Both the position numbers and the translations under genes were made by a program. A stretch of 64,000 nt of DNA, from positions 3,582,501-3,646,500 of the forward strand of contig NZ_OY781616.1 of assembly GCF_963677005.1 (NCBI RefSeq). The letters are read 5' to 3'. The notes beneath the pieces are model-generated. The model had not been told where the DNA came from. It ran no database searches and saw only the letters and a program-made list of their open reading frames with translations. The stretch comes from Maridesulfovibrio sp. Its GTDB lineage: Bacteria; Desulfobacterota; Desulfovibrionia; Desulfovibrionales; Desulfovibrionaceae. Below are positions 19,980-28,779 of the stretch, piece by piece (position 1 is the stretch's first letter; each line of letters begins with the position of its first letter).

Positions 19980-20206
19980 AACCCCTCCGAAAACAACTGC
20001 AAATTACTGACTGTGGTTGACTGACACCTGCTGTTTCAGAGCCCTGTAAAACAAAGTTGCAATATGACAGTGCAGGGAAAAATGTTTTTCATATATGCAA
20101 GATTGTAAACCGCTCATTAAAATGTTGTTCCACTGAATATGTAGATGATCATATCCGCAGTGCTGATTGTTTTTCATAATGATAGATCGCTGGCGCGGAT
20201 AGAATG

Positions 20207-21397
20207 TCAGGCCAGAAATCTGGATAGCTGCTTCAGGTCCACCCCGAGCTCCGATGGGTCCGGCTGTCGAAGAACTTTCAGTTCCTTTCCGTCTTGCCTG
20301 TATGTCGACAGATCAATGCATTCTGCAGGGATTGGCTGCATCCTGCGGTTGAAAAGGACTTTTACCTTGGGCTTCAGCGGGCTGGACGCATTCGTTTCCA
20401 GAACAAGGGCAAAACGTTTGTCTTCAAGCTGAACCATGGTTCCGGGGGGATATATGCCCATTACCCGGATAAATCTGTTCAGGAATGAAGGGTCGAAGTC
20501 GGTACCCTTCCATTTGTGCATCAGGCTGAGGGTTTTGGCCGGAGTCATGGCCTCCTTGTAAACACGGACACTGGTCAGCGCATCATATACATCGCTTATC
20601 GCTATTATACGGGCGAAGGGGTGGATATCTTCTCCCTTCAACTGTCGTGGATATCCATTGCCGTCATACCTTTCATGATGCTCGACCACTCCGCGAAGGA
20701 CATCGTTCTCCAGCCCGCGAACCTGGCTCAGCACCTTCAGTCCGAGCAGCGGGTGCCCCTTCATCACCGCGAATTCGCTGTCCGTCAGCTTGCCGGGTTT
20801 GTTGAGCACCTTGCCGGGAATTCGGCCCTTGCCCACATCGTGGAACATGGCCGCCAGCCCGAGCTTTTTCAGTTTTTCTCTGTCCAGACCGATCGCCTTG
20901 CCGAGCAGCAGTGCATACAGATTTACATTTATGCTGTGCGTGTACGTATATTCGTCATATCTTTTGAGGAACGCCAAGGTGAGGGCTGCCGGTTCATTTT
21001 CCGAAATGCTGTCTATGACCTGATTTATGATGGGCTCTGCTTCTTCGACCTCTATTGTTTTTCCGTGCCGGACATTGTCTATGAATTTTCTGGCGTAGTT
21101 CAGGGATTCATCATGAATACGCCTTGCCGCCGGCAGCGCGGCAGCAAGAAGCCTGGATGCCTCATCCGCACTTTTAGCCGGTTTTTCCGAGTGCTTTTTC
21201 TTTTCAGGAAGTACCTTGTCTGTGAGGATTTCGACTTTTGACGTACTGTCCGGGAGATATTTGGCTATATCGTCGTAGGATTCTATGAATCTGCCAACTT
21301 CGACAAGAGGGTCCTGAAATGTCCCGCGTCCGTAACTGCGCACGAACATCCCCGGTTTAAGGTCTTTTCTGTCTATGCTTTTGATTTGTTCCGCCAT
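20207..21397 (-). CDS. HD-GYP domain c-di-GMP phosphodiesterase
   Basis: This 396-residue protein has a DUF3391-type N-terminal segment (about 1-130) and an HD-GYP domain (about 150-330). Catalytic and signature residues are intact: FHDVGKGRIP, then HHERYDGNGYPRQLKG and ISDVYDALTS. HD-GYP enzymes hydrolyse c-di-GMP. The ATG start was chosen because the longer frame begins at TTG without a ribosome site, while GGAG lies about 12 nt upstream of this ATG. It is 227 nt upstream of the large kinase gene on the same strand. Together with the REC-GGDEF enzyme it makes a local c-di-GMP make-and-break set. Confidence 0.93.
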   Translation of the reverse strand: MAEQIKSIDRKDLKPGMFVRSYGRGTFQDPLVEVGRFIESYDDIAKYLPDSTSKVEILTDKVLPEKKKHSEKPAKSADEASRLLAAALPAARRIHDESLNYARKFIDNVRHGKTIEVEEAEPIINQVIDSISENEPAALTLAFLKRYDEYTYTHSINVNLYALLLGKAIGLDREKLKKLGLAAMFHDVGKGRIPGKVLNKPGKLTDSEFAVMKGHPLLGLKVLSQVRGLENDVLRGVVEHHERYDGNGYPRQLKGEDIHPFARIIAISDVYDALTSVRVYKEAMTPAKTLSLMHKWKGTDFDPSFLNRFIRVMGIYPPGTMVQLEDKRFALVLETNASSPLKPKVKVLFNRRMQPIPAECIDLSTYRQDGKELKVLRQPDPSELGVDLKQLSRFLA

Positions 21398-21791
21398 TTG
21401 TAAGTTCGGCTCCGTACCTGACTTTACGTTCAATTGTGCATATAATTTTTAGCACGTGCAACGACAAATTCTATTATAGAATTTGGTGCGGCAAAAATAT
21501 TGATGTTTCAAACTGTTATATATGCATAATGGAGTCGGTATCATTACAGATGCTTGACTTATTTTTTCATGCGCTTAGAATATCAGTTCAAACAGTCAGA
21601 AACTTAATTGGCTTTATTGCTTCCCGGCGTGTACGTGGAAAAGCGACTTGACCATTGGTCGAGTATGTTCTAGGCAGAAATTTCAAGCAGCCGATGGTTG
21701 CCCTGTATACCGGCAGTCCGCTTTCGGGATTATCGTCCTGTAAGTGGCTGCATTTTTATTGACAACGACGGAATAATTCGAGGTTTATGAA
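21398..21791. other. divergent intergenic region between HD-GYP and greA
   Basis: The 394 nt between the divergent genes have no convincing gene. A perfect inverted repeat, AAATTCTA-TTA-TAGAATTT, lies at 21466-21484, about 70 nt upstream of the HD-GYP start, and could be an operator. Confidence 0.45.
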
Positions 21792-22274
21792 ATGAGCAAC
21801 ATACCCATTTCAAAAGAAGGTTTTGAAAAAATCAAAATTGAGCTTGATAAGCTCAAGAAGGAACGTCCGGAAGTAATCCGGGCTATCAAGGAAGCACGTG
21901 AAGAAGGTGACCTCAAGGAAAACGGCGGGTACCATGCAGCACGTGAAAGGCAGGGAATGCTGGAAGCCAAGATCAATTATATCGAGTCCCGCATCCCCCA
22001 GTTCAATGTCATCGACCTGGCGACTCTCGGAGGAAGCAAGATAACTTTCGGAGCCACAGTGGAGCTTGAGGACATAGATACCGGGGAAGAAAAGAAGTAT
22101 ACCATCATGGGACCGGACGAGAGCGATTTCAAGAAGGGCATAATCTCCATTGAATCTCCTGTGGGCAAGGCTCTGCTCGGCAAGCAGGAAGGAGACGAAG
22201 TCATAGTAAACGCTCCCCGCGGAAAGATCGAATACGGCATTGTTTCTGTAACTTTTAATGGAATCTGCTGCTGA
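21792..22274 (+). CDS. greA: transcription elongation factor GreA
   Basis: The 160-residue factor enters the RNA polymerase secondary channel and stimulates cleavage of backtracked transcripts. It has the N-terminal coiled coil (about 10-75) and the C-terminal FKBP-like domain. The tip loop EGDLKENGGYHAARE keeps the Asp and Glu (about residues 41 and 44) that position the catalytic magnesium. VGKALLGKQEGDEV near the C-terminus is the family signature. It is transcribed alone and is followed by a strong terminator. Confidence 0.96.
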   Translation: MSNIPISKEGFEKIKIELDKLKKERPEVIRAIKEAREEGDLKENGGYHAARERQGMLEAKINYIESRIPQFNVIDLATLGGSKITFGATVELEDIDTGEEKKYTIMGPDESDFKKGIISIESPVGKALLGKQEGDEVIVNAPRGKIEYGIVSVTFNGICC

Positions 22275-22338
22275 TAAAGGGTTCCGATCCGTCGAATAGT
22301 CAGACAGGGCCGTAGGCTTCTGCATGATTGAAAAAAAT

Positions 22339-22371
22339 AAACGGGGATGTGCATTTGCATGTCCCCGTTTT
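22339..22371 (+). terminator. greA terminator
   Basis: A stem AAACGGGGA/TCCCCGTTT with an inner TGCA/TGCA pairing is followed by TTATATTAT. It overlaps the longest possible 5' extension of the next reading frame, which argues for a downstream start there. Confidence 0.85.
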
Positions 22372-22389
22372 ATATTATCGAGTACACAT

Positions 22390-23142
22390 ATGGACCAATT
22401 TCCCAGGGATGAGCACCGTATCTCCGGTTACTGCGAAATCTGTAAAACAGATCATTCTCTCGGCTCGTCCGAAGCTGTTCCGTTTTGTCTGGACCTGATG
22501 AATGAACTGGATAAGGCCGGGCGGATTGATTTTGCCGTTGCTCAGGAGGATGCCGATCCTGCCTGCAGTGCCGAGCCGCTTTTCGGGCAGGCCAGAGGGC
22601 AGATGTTCGGAGTCATGGTTTATCTGGACCGGACCGGGGAACGCCGAACCGCTCATGCTTTTTCCGGACAGTATAACGGTCAGTGGAATGCTCCGGGGTG
22701 GGTTCCGCCGCTGCTGGACGAAGACGTATTCTTTTCCATTACCGCTGCTACCGAGCGTAGAATCAAGCAGCTTGGCAGGGAAATGGATGCAGTCGGGAAG
22801 GATACGGATGAATACCGGTCTCTCTTTTCCGAGCGCAGGCGAATATCAAGAGGGCTGATGCGCGAAATACATTCCGCCTACATGGTCCGCAATTTCAGGG
22901 GTGAGTTGAAATCTATGCCTGAAATTGCTCTTACAACCGGCGGACTGCCCACCGGAACCGGCGACTGCTGTGCTCCCAAGCTTCTTAACTACGCCGCCGA
23001 AAATGGTTTCAAACCTGTCTCAATAGCGGAATTTTATTATGGTATGGAAAACAGGTCCGGAAGCCGGTTACACAAACATTTTTATCCTTCCTGTCCGGAT
23101 AAGTGCGGGCTCATTCTCGGCTATATGCTTTGCGGACTCTGA
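22390..23142 (+). CDS. stand-alone N-terminal domain of RluA-type pseudouridine synthases
   Basis: This protein of about 250 residues matches, from my memory of the family, the N-terminal half of the long (about 550-residue) RluA-family enzymes of gammaproteobacteria. Landmarks are MFGVMVYLDRTG with AFSGQ near residue 77, a helical middle, and the C-terminal block TGTGDCCAPKLLNYAAENG, AEFYYG and FYPSCPDKCGLILGYML. Several Cys residues in that block could bind a metal. The pseudouridine-synthase catalytic domain is absent here. A catalytic RluA protein lacking this domain is encoded at 35331-35975. The start was placed after the greA terminator; its ribosome site is weak. Confidence 0.75.
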   Translation: MDQFPRDEHRISGYCEICKTDHSLGSSEAVPFCLDLMNELDKAGRIDFAVAQEDADPACSAEPLFGQARGQMFGVMVYLDRTGERRTAHAFSGQYNGQWNAPGWVPPLLDEDVFFSITAATERRIKQLGREMDAVGKDTDEYRSLFSERRRISRGLMREIHSAYMVRNFRGELKSMPEIALTTGGLPTGTGDCCAPKLLNYAAENGFKPVSIAEFYYGMENRSGSRLHKHFYPSCPDKCGLILGYMLCGL

Positions 23143-23225
23143 TTTCCTCTTGCCCGTTTTTATCCATTTTTTTCTACCAAATCCTGATTGTTGACGTTAT
23201 GATGAAAGGTATGGAGGATTCCAAG

Positions 23226-23663
23226 ATGAATTTAACGTCAATTTTCAGGCCTGTCCTGTTAATCCTTTTCATTTTCTGGGCATTGTCTCTCTTCGGTTGT
23301 GCAGGGCACGGTGCTGCGCCGGAACCGGATTTTGTTTCCACCAGAGATACAAAATGGGTGCTTGTTGATCTCAACGGACACGGACTGGTTGATTTTGCGC
23401 ATATCTGGGTTCGTTTCGACAGTGATGGTAAAATCTACGGGTCCGGAGGCTGCAACAGCTTCAGGGGACATTATTCCATCGAAAACAAGGAATTCAGGAC
23501 CGGGCCGCTGGCAATGACCCGCAAGGCCTGTTCCGGATCCCTTGCTGCTCAGGAATTTGAATTTATGGAGGCTCTAGAAAGTGCACGCCTGCTGTTCCGC
23601 AGGAACGGTCTGCTGTTCATGGAGGGCGGGGGACATGTCATGGAGTTTTCGGATTCAAATTAG
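23226..23663 (+). CDS. META-domain lipoprotein
   Basis: The 145-residue product has a signal peptide ending in a lipobox (LSLFGC, Cys near 22), so it is probably membrane anchored and outside the cytosol. The rest is a META domain as in HslJ, with the diagnostic GSGGCNSFRGHYSI followed by RTGPLAMTRKAC. HslJ-type proteins are linked to stress or outer-envelope functions without a known reaction. GGAGG lies 8 nt before this ATG; earlier in-frame ATGs lack such a site. It is followed after 27 nt by a kinase gene. Confidence 0.88.
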   Translation: MNLTSIFRPVLLILFIFWALSLFGCAGHGAAPEPDFVSTRDTKWVLVDLNGHGLVDFAHIWVRFDSDGKIYGSGGCNSFRGHYSIENKEFRTGPLAMTRKACSGSLAAQEFEFMEALESARLLFRRNGLLFMEGGGHVMEFSDSN

Positions 23664-23690
23664 GTTGTCGAATTTTGCAACGGAGAGTGG

Positions 23691-24836
23691 ATGAGTAAGA
23701 CTGCCGAATATCTTGCACAGGACCTGGATACCTGCCCGGAGCATGTAATGAAACAGAATGAAATGCTTCGGGATCGCTTTGCGGCAGGGCTGATCGACTC
23801 TGTCCCGCACATATCCTTTATCGTAAACAGCGAACGCGAGGTTGTCCTTTACAACAGGTCCCTGGCTGAGCGGGCTATTGATAACATTCCCGGAGGGATT
23901 TTAGGCAAAAGGCCGGGGGAAATATTCCATTGCGGTAATGCGAGGAACAACAGGTGCGGGGAGTCCGATCCCTGCATCAATTGCGGGGCATTCCTTGCGA
24001 TTCATGACGCGCTTTCCGGGCAAGTAGGGACAGAAGAGTGCATGCTGCTTGCCGATTTGAGCGGTATGGTCAGTTCCTACATTTTTCAGGTTACAGCCGC
24101 TCCTTTGAAGATAGGGGACGAGTTATTCGCTATTGTCTATATGACGGATATTTCTGACAGCAAGAACAAGGAAGTTGTGGAAAAAATATTTCTTCACGAC
24201 CTGATGAATGCAGTCAACGGTATTGTCAGCGCAGGAAGCCTGCTTAAGGAAGACGCGATAAAGGACAGTTCCAGGCAGCTTGCCGCAATGGTTGTCGACC
24301 GGGCTCTTTTTATGGCCAATGAAATAAATGCACATCGCCTTTTTGTTTCGGCGGAAGCGCATCAGCTTGAAATCTGTAACGAACGTTTTCCCGTGCGGGA
24401 AATTGTTGATTCAGTCTGTACATTTTTTTCCGGGAGTCAATTGGTAGCAGATTCAGAAATATCAATAGAGTGGCATGCAGATGAATCAGAAATTACCACC
24501 GATAAACGCATTCTTTACCGCATTCTGGAAAATCTTGTGAAAAATGCCTTGGAAGCCTCGCCGCAGGGCGGTACTGTTACAGTAAACGCGGTCAGGAATA
24601 ACGGGGGAGTTCTTTTCTCGGTCAATAATGAAGGGGCGATCCCCATTACCGTTGCCCACCAGATTTTCAAGCGCTCTTTTTCCACCAAAGGAAAAGGGAG
24701 GGGGCTTGGTACATACAGCGTAAAAATGTTTACCGAGAATTATCTGCAGGGCCGGACATGGTTTGATTCCTCCGTGACCGAAGGTACAAACTTCTACGTG
24801 CAACTGCCTGCTGTCCCCGCAGGTGGCGGCAACTGA
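23691..24836 (+). CDS. soluble sensor histidine kinase with Cys-rich PAS domain
   Basis: This 381-residue kinase has no membrane segment. A PAS-like domain (about 30-160) carries four clustered cysteines at 81, 89, 95 and 98 (HCGNARNNRCG, CINCGA) and another near 117. The phospho-acceptor region is LHDLMNAVNGIVS near 165, of the HDLMN type rather than HEIRTP, and the HATPase has ENLVKNALEAS, a shortened lid, and KGRGLGTYS. No response regulator lies next to it. CGGAGAG precedes the ATG. The Cys group may bind metal or sense redox; that is inference. Confidence 0.88.
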   Translation: MSKTAEYLAQDLDTCPEHVMKQNEMLRDRFAAGLIDSVPHISFIVNSEREVVLYNRSLAERAIDNIPGGILGKRPGEIFHCGNARNNRCGESDPCINCGAFLAIHDALSGQVGTEECMLLADLSGMVSSYIFQVTAAPLKIGDELFAIVYMTDISDSKNKEVVEKIFLHDLMNAVNGIVSAGSLLKEDAIKDSSRQLAAMVVDRALFMANEINAHRLFVSAEAHQLEICNERFPVREIVDSVCTFFSGSQLVADSEISIEWHADESEITTDKRILYRILENLVKNALEASPQGGTVTVNAVRNNGGVLFSVNNEGAIPITVAHQIFKRSFSTKGKGRGLGTYSVKMFTENYLQGRTWFDSSVTEGTNFYVQLPAVPAGGGN

Positions 24837-24868
24837 AACCAGAATTCTGTATTCAAGCGGAGGATTTG

Positions 24869-25504
24869 ATGCTCAGCAGCTCGCGAACTCTTGTCGTATA
24901 TACTTTCATGGCGGCATTGATGACCGTTATTCTTATAGTTCCCTTCTATCTTTTCTGGGATCTGCCGCTGGCGGAAGCCGCGCATGCATTGAAAGGAAGC
25001 TTATGGATTACAGTAGGTAAGTTTATAAGCTGGTTCGCGTCCAAAACAGTCATTCAGACGGTAGCCTTTTTTGCTCTGGTCGCCGGAGCGCTTGACGCAA
25101 TGCTCTACGGTTTCGGACAGCGTGCCCGGATGATTCTGCTGCTGGCGCTTTCTACCATCTCAGCCATGCTTTTGGGGGATGAACTGAAGTGGTTTTTCGG
25201 GCGCTGTCGTCCCCCGTTGTTTTTTGAAGACGGCTCTTACGGATTTACATGGTTTTCGGGCGAGTACCTGAAGAATTCTTTTCCTTCGGGCCATACCCTT
25301 CGGGCATTTTCACTGGCCACAGCTCTGTATTTTGTCCTGCCGCGTAAAAGATATCTCCACTATCTTCCCCTTGCTGTCGCCGTATTGGCCGGAATAAGCA
25401 GAGTGGTAGTGGGAAAGCATTATCCTTCCGATGTGTTATTCGGGCTCCTTATCGGAGTCGTCTGTGCCGTGTGGGCTCATTTCTTTCTTTTCAGAAAGGA
25501 ATAA
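24869..25504 (+). CDS. PAP2-family membrane phosphatase
   Basis: The 211-residue membrane protein has about five to six transmembrane helices and the three PAP2 phosphatase motifs: KWFFGRCRP near 108, PSGHTLRAFS near 137 and SRVVVGKHYPSDV near 180. The family removes phosphate from lipid phosphates such as undecaprenyl diphosphate or phosphatidate, outside or within the membrane. CGGAGG lies 5 nt before the ATG. It follows the kinase gene by 32 nt and the lipoprotein by one more gene, so all three may be co-transcribed. Confidence 0.92.
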   Translation: MLSSSRTLVVYTFMAALMTVILIVPFYLFWDLPLAEAAHALKGSLWITVGKFISWFASKTVIQTVAFFALVAGALDAMLYGFGQRARMILLLALSTISAMLLGDELKWFFGRCRPPLFFEDGSYGFTWFSGEYLKNSFPSGHTLRAFSLATALYFVLPRKRYLHYLPLAVAVLAGISRVVVGKHYPSDVLFGLLIGVVCAVWAHFFLFRKE

Positions 25505-25584
25505 CTTCAGGGTGAGAAGTCCGCAGTTGTGCTAAGCTGAGTAACATATGGATTTAATCTGTCTTTTTTGAAATGCGTATTTGA

Positions 25585-28500
25585 TTACAATGATGCTTTG
25601 TCTTTTTCCTTCCTGAGTCTAATTTTTTCCAGCAGCACGTAGAAGAGCGGCACAAAGAGCACGCCCATGAGTGTGGCGGCGATCATGCCTGCGAATACGG
25701 ATGTTCCAAGTGCGTGGCGGCTGGCCGAACCTGCCCCCTGTGCCACCACCAGCGGCACAACTCCAAGTATGAAGGCGAAGGAGGTCATCAGGATGGGCCG
25801 GAAACGTAATTTTGCAGCATCAATGGCCGCTTCGATAAGCGGTTCACCGTGTTCAAATTTCTGGCGTGCGTATTCCACGATGAGAATCGCGTTTTTGGCC
25901 GCCAGCCCTACCAGCATGATCAAGCCGATCTGGGCGTAGACGTTGTTATCCAGCCCGCGGATGAACTGACCGGAAATGGCGCCGAAGACTCCCAGAGGAA
26001 CAGCGAATACAATTGCCAGCGGAATGATCCAACTTTCATACTGCGCCGCAAGGACCAGAAAGACCATGGTCACAGCCAACGCGAAAATGACGATTATTTC
26101 ACCACCGGATTTCTTTTCCTGATAGGCAATGTTGGTCCAGTCGAATCCGTAGCCGCGGGGCAGGGTCTGTCTTGCGACTTCTTCCATGGCGGCTATGCCC
26201 TGACCCGTGCTGTAGCCGGGGGCGGTGGATGCGGTTATTTCAATAGCTCTGAACAGGTTGTAACGCCGGATGTATTCAGGTCCGTAGATTTTTTTCTGGT
26301 TGATCAGGGTGGAAAGCGGGATCATTTTCCCGGTATCACCGCGCACGTAAAATCTGGATACATCGTCGGGGCTGGTGCGGAACTGGGAGTCCGCCTGGGC
26401 CATAACCCTGTACGTTCTGCCGTACTTGTTGAAATCATTGATGTAGTATCCGCCGAGAAAGGTCTGCAGGGCGCTGAATACTCCATTAAGCGGTATTCCG
26501 AGCTTGCGGACCTTGTCGCGGTCCACATCTACATATAGCTGGGGAACGTTGGCACTGAAGGTGGTGAAGATATTCATCAGTTCAGGGCGCTTGGCCAGTG
26601 CCGCCATGTAATCCCTGGCCGCCTGGGCCAGTTCCTCAACTGTTCCGCCGGAGCGGTCCTGCAGTTCGAACTGCAGCCCTCCGGTTGAGCCTATACCGTT
26701 GATGGGCGGCGGGTTGAAGCAGATGATTCTGGCTTCCTGTATGCCCATGAGTTTTTTCTGAACCTTGCGCAGGATGGCGTTTACATGCAGTTGCGGAGAC
26801 TTGCGCTGGTCCCATGGATCAAGAACCGCAAAGAGGGTAGAGGTGTATGACGAATAGGCCGCGGTGATCAGGTTGAATCCTCCAAGGGCGAAGAAGTCTT
26901 TTATTCCCGCTTCTTCCTTGAGAATGTTTTCAACTTTTTTGACAACAGCGTCAGAGCGTTCCAGAGACGCTGCTTCCGGAAGCTGCACGTTGATCATGAA
27001 GTAGCCCTGATCCTCGTTGGGAACAAAGCCGGTGGGCACTGTTTTGAACAAAGTGTACGTGCCGAACATGAGGACGGCAAAAATACCCAGAGCTATCGCC
27101 GATTTCCTGATGATCAACTTTACTCCGGAAGTATATCCTGAGGTTACCTTGCTGAAATATTTGTTGAACAACCTGAAGAATGCCCCCAAAGGTCCGCGCA
27201 TTTCATGCTGGGGTCTGAGCAGAAGTGCGGACATGGCCGGGGAGAAGGTCAGAGCGTTTACCGAGGAAATAGCCACGGAAACCGCCAGAGTAAGAGCAAA
27301 CTGCTGGTACAGCTGGCCGGTAATCCCGCCCATGAACGCCACGGGCACGAATACGGCTATAAGCACGGCCGTTGTTGCTACAATCGGGCCGGATACTTCT
27401 TTCATTGCTTCCTTGGTAGCGGTTCTGGCGTCCATTCCAAGCTCGTCTATTTTCGATTGCACCGCTTCCACAACAACGATCGCATCATCGACAACAATAC
27501 CGATGGCAAGGACCATTCCGAAAAGGGTAAGGGTGTTGATGGAGAAGCCGAGTACCTGGAAAAACGCGAAAGTTCCGACCAGCGATACCGGCACCGCGAT
27601 CATGGGAACAATGGTGGCCCGAAGGTTCTGCAGGAAGATGAAGACCACGATAAAGACAAGGGCCATGGCTTCGTAGAGGGTGTCGAGAACCTCGTCAATG
27701 GAGGCGGTTACGAACAGGGTTGTATCGTAGGGGATGTCGTACGTTATTCCGGTGGGGAAGTAGCCGGAAAGGTCTTTCATGGTCGCTCTGACCTGCTCGA
27801 CTATGTCGAGAGCGTTTGCGCCGGGGAGCTGGTAGACCAGCAGCATGGCGGCATCCTTTTCTCCCTGCCGTCCGAATGCCGAGTAGGATTTGGAGCCCAT
27901 TTCCACTCTGGCTACATCCTTTATGTGTACAATGCTGCCGTCAGGATTGGCCTTGACGATTATGTTTCCGAATTCTTCAGGTTCGCTCAACCGTCCTTTG
28001 ACCCGCACCGTGAACTGGAACTGCTGCCCGGTGCTTGCCGGAGGCTGTCCGACCTGTCCGGCCGGGGCCTGTATGTTCTGTTCCTGCACAGCGCTGACCA
28101 CATCGTCCGAGGTGATGCCCATGCGGGCCATTTTGTCCGGGTCAAGCCAGATGCGCATGCCGTAGTCCTGATCACCGAAAAGCGAAACACTGCCCACGCC
28201 GGGAATACGCGAAATCGCGTCAAAAAGGTTTATTTTCGCATAGTTGTTGAGGAACAGGGAGTCAAACGTGCCTTCGGGCGAGAGCAGGCTGATGACGCAG
28301 ATCATGCTGGGTGACTGCTTTTTAACCGAGACCCCGGATTTGGTTACATCTGAAGGGAGCTGCGGTGTAGCAAGGCTGACCCTGTTCTGCACATCCACTG
28401 TAGCCAGTTCAAGGTCGCGGCCCAGGTCAAAGGTCACGTTCAGGACCATACGCCCATCGTTGGAACTGATGGAGTTCATGTAGAGCATGTCCTGTGCTCC

Positions 28501-28710
28501 GTTGACCTGCTCTTCGATAGGGGCTGCAACGGTCTGTTCCACAACATCCGCGCTGGCACCGTTGTAGGAAGTTGATATCTGTACTGTCGGCGGCGCTATT
28601 TCAGGATACTGTGCTATGGGCAGCGTGAAAATGCTCAGCAGCCCGACCATGGTGATAATAATGGATATGACCGATGAAAAAATGGGTCTGTCGATAAAGA
28701 AATTGACCAT
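25585..28710 (-). CDS. RND multidrug efflux permease (AcrB/HAE1 family)
   Basis: This 1041-residue inner-membrane pump uses proton flux to export drugs or other hydrophobic compounds through a tripartite complex. The N-terminus MVNFFIDRPIFSSVISII is typical of AcrB/MexB. The proton-relay residues are kept: the Asp pair in GIVVDDAIVVVE of helix 4 and the Lys in LAAKNAILIVEYA of helix 10. Length and the two large periplasmic loops are normal. It lies 69 nt after the adaptor gene in an operon. No outer-membrane TolC-type gene or TetR repressor is adjacent, so the outer channel must be encoded elsewhere. Confidence 0.95.
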   Translation of the reverse strand: MVNFFIDRPIFSSVISIIITMVGLLSIFTLPIAQYPEIAPPTVQISTSYNGASADVVEQTVAAPIEEQVNGAQDMLYMNSISSNDGRMVLNVTFDLGRDLELATVDVQNRVSLATPQLPSDVTKSGVSVKKQSPSMICVISLLSPEGTFDSLFLNNYAKINLFDAISRIPGVGSVSLFGDQDYGMRIWLDPDKMARMGITSDDVVSAVQEQNIQAPAGQVGQPPASTGQQFQFTVRVKGRLSEPEEFGNIIVKANPDGSIVHIKDVARVEMGSKSYSAFGRQGEKDAAMLLVYQLPGANALDIVEQVRATMKDLSGYFPTGITYDIPYDTTLFVTASIDEVLDTLYEAMALVFIVVFIFLQNLRATIVPMIAVPVSLVGTFAFFQVLGFSINTLTLFGMVLAIGIVVDDAIVVVEAVQSKIDELGMDARTATKEAMKEVSGPIVATTAVLIAVFVPVAFMGGITGQLYQQFALTLAVSVAISSVNALTFSPAMSALLLRPQHEMRGPLGAFFRLFNKYFSKVTSGYTSGVKLIIRKSAIALGIFAVLMFGTYTLFKTVPTGFVPNEDQGYFMINVQLPEAASLERSDAVVKKVENILKEEAGIKDFFALGGFNLITAAYSSYTSTLFAVLDPWDQRKSPQLHVNAILRKVQKKLMGIQEARIICFNPPPINGIGSTGGLQFELQDRSGGTVEELAQAARDYMAALAKRPELMNIFTTFSANVPQLYVDVDRDKVRKLGIPLNGVFSALQTFLGGYYINDFNKYGRTYRVMAQADSQFRTSPDDVSRFYVRGDTGKMIPLSTLINQKKIYGPEYIRRYNLFRAIEITASTAPGYSTGQGIAAMEEVARQTLPRGYGFDWTNIAYQEKKSGGEIIVIFALAVTMVFLVLAAQYESWIIPLAIVFAVPLGVFGAISGQFIRGLDNNVYAQIGLIMLVGLAAKNAILIVEYARQKFEHGEPLIEAAIDAAKLRFRPILMTSFAFILGVVPLVVAQGAGSASRHALGTSVFAGMIAATLMGVLFVPLFYVLLEKIRLRKEKDKASL

Positions 28711-28779
28711 GAAGTAGTATCCTGTGGCTATACATTGTTTGTCCTCACACCAATATCCTGAGGACTCCGACAGCTGGCT

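Noticed and set aside
22324-22389. Longer start for the RluA-associated domain protein
   Set aside because: The extension would be coded by the greA terminator hairpin.
27205-28314. 369-codon plus-strand frame inside the RND permease gene
   Set aside because: It is a shadow of a conserved RND permease; composition is His/Gly-rich and not protein-like.
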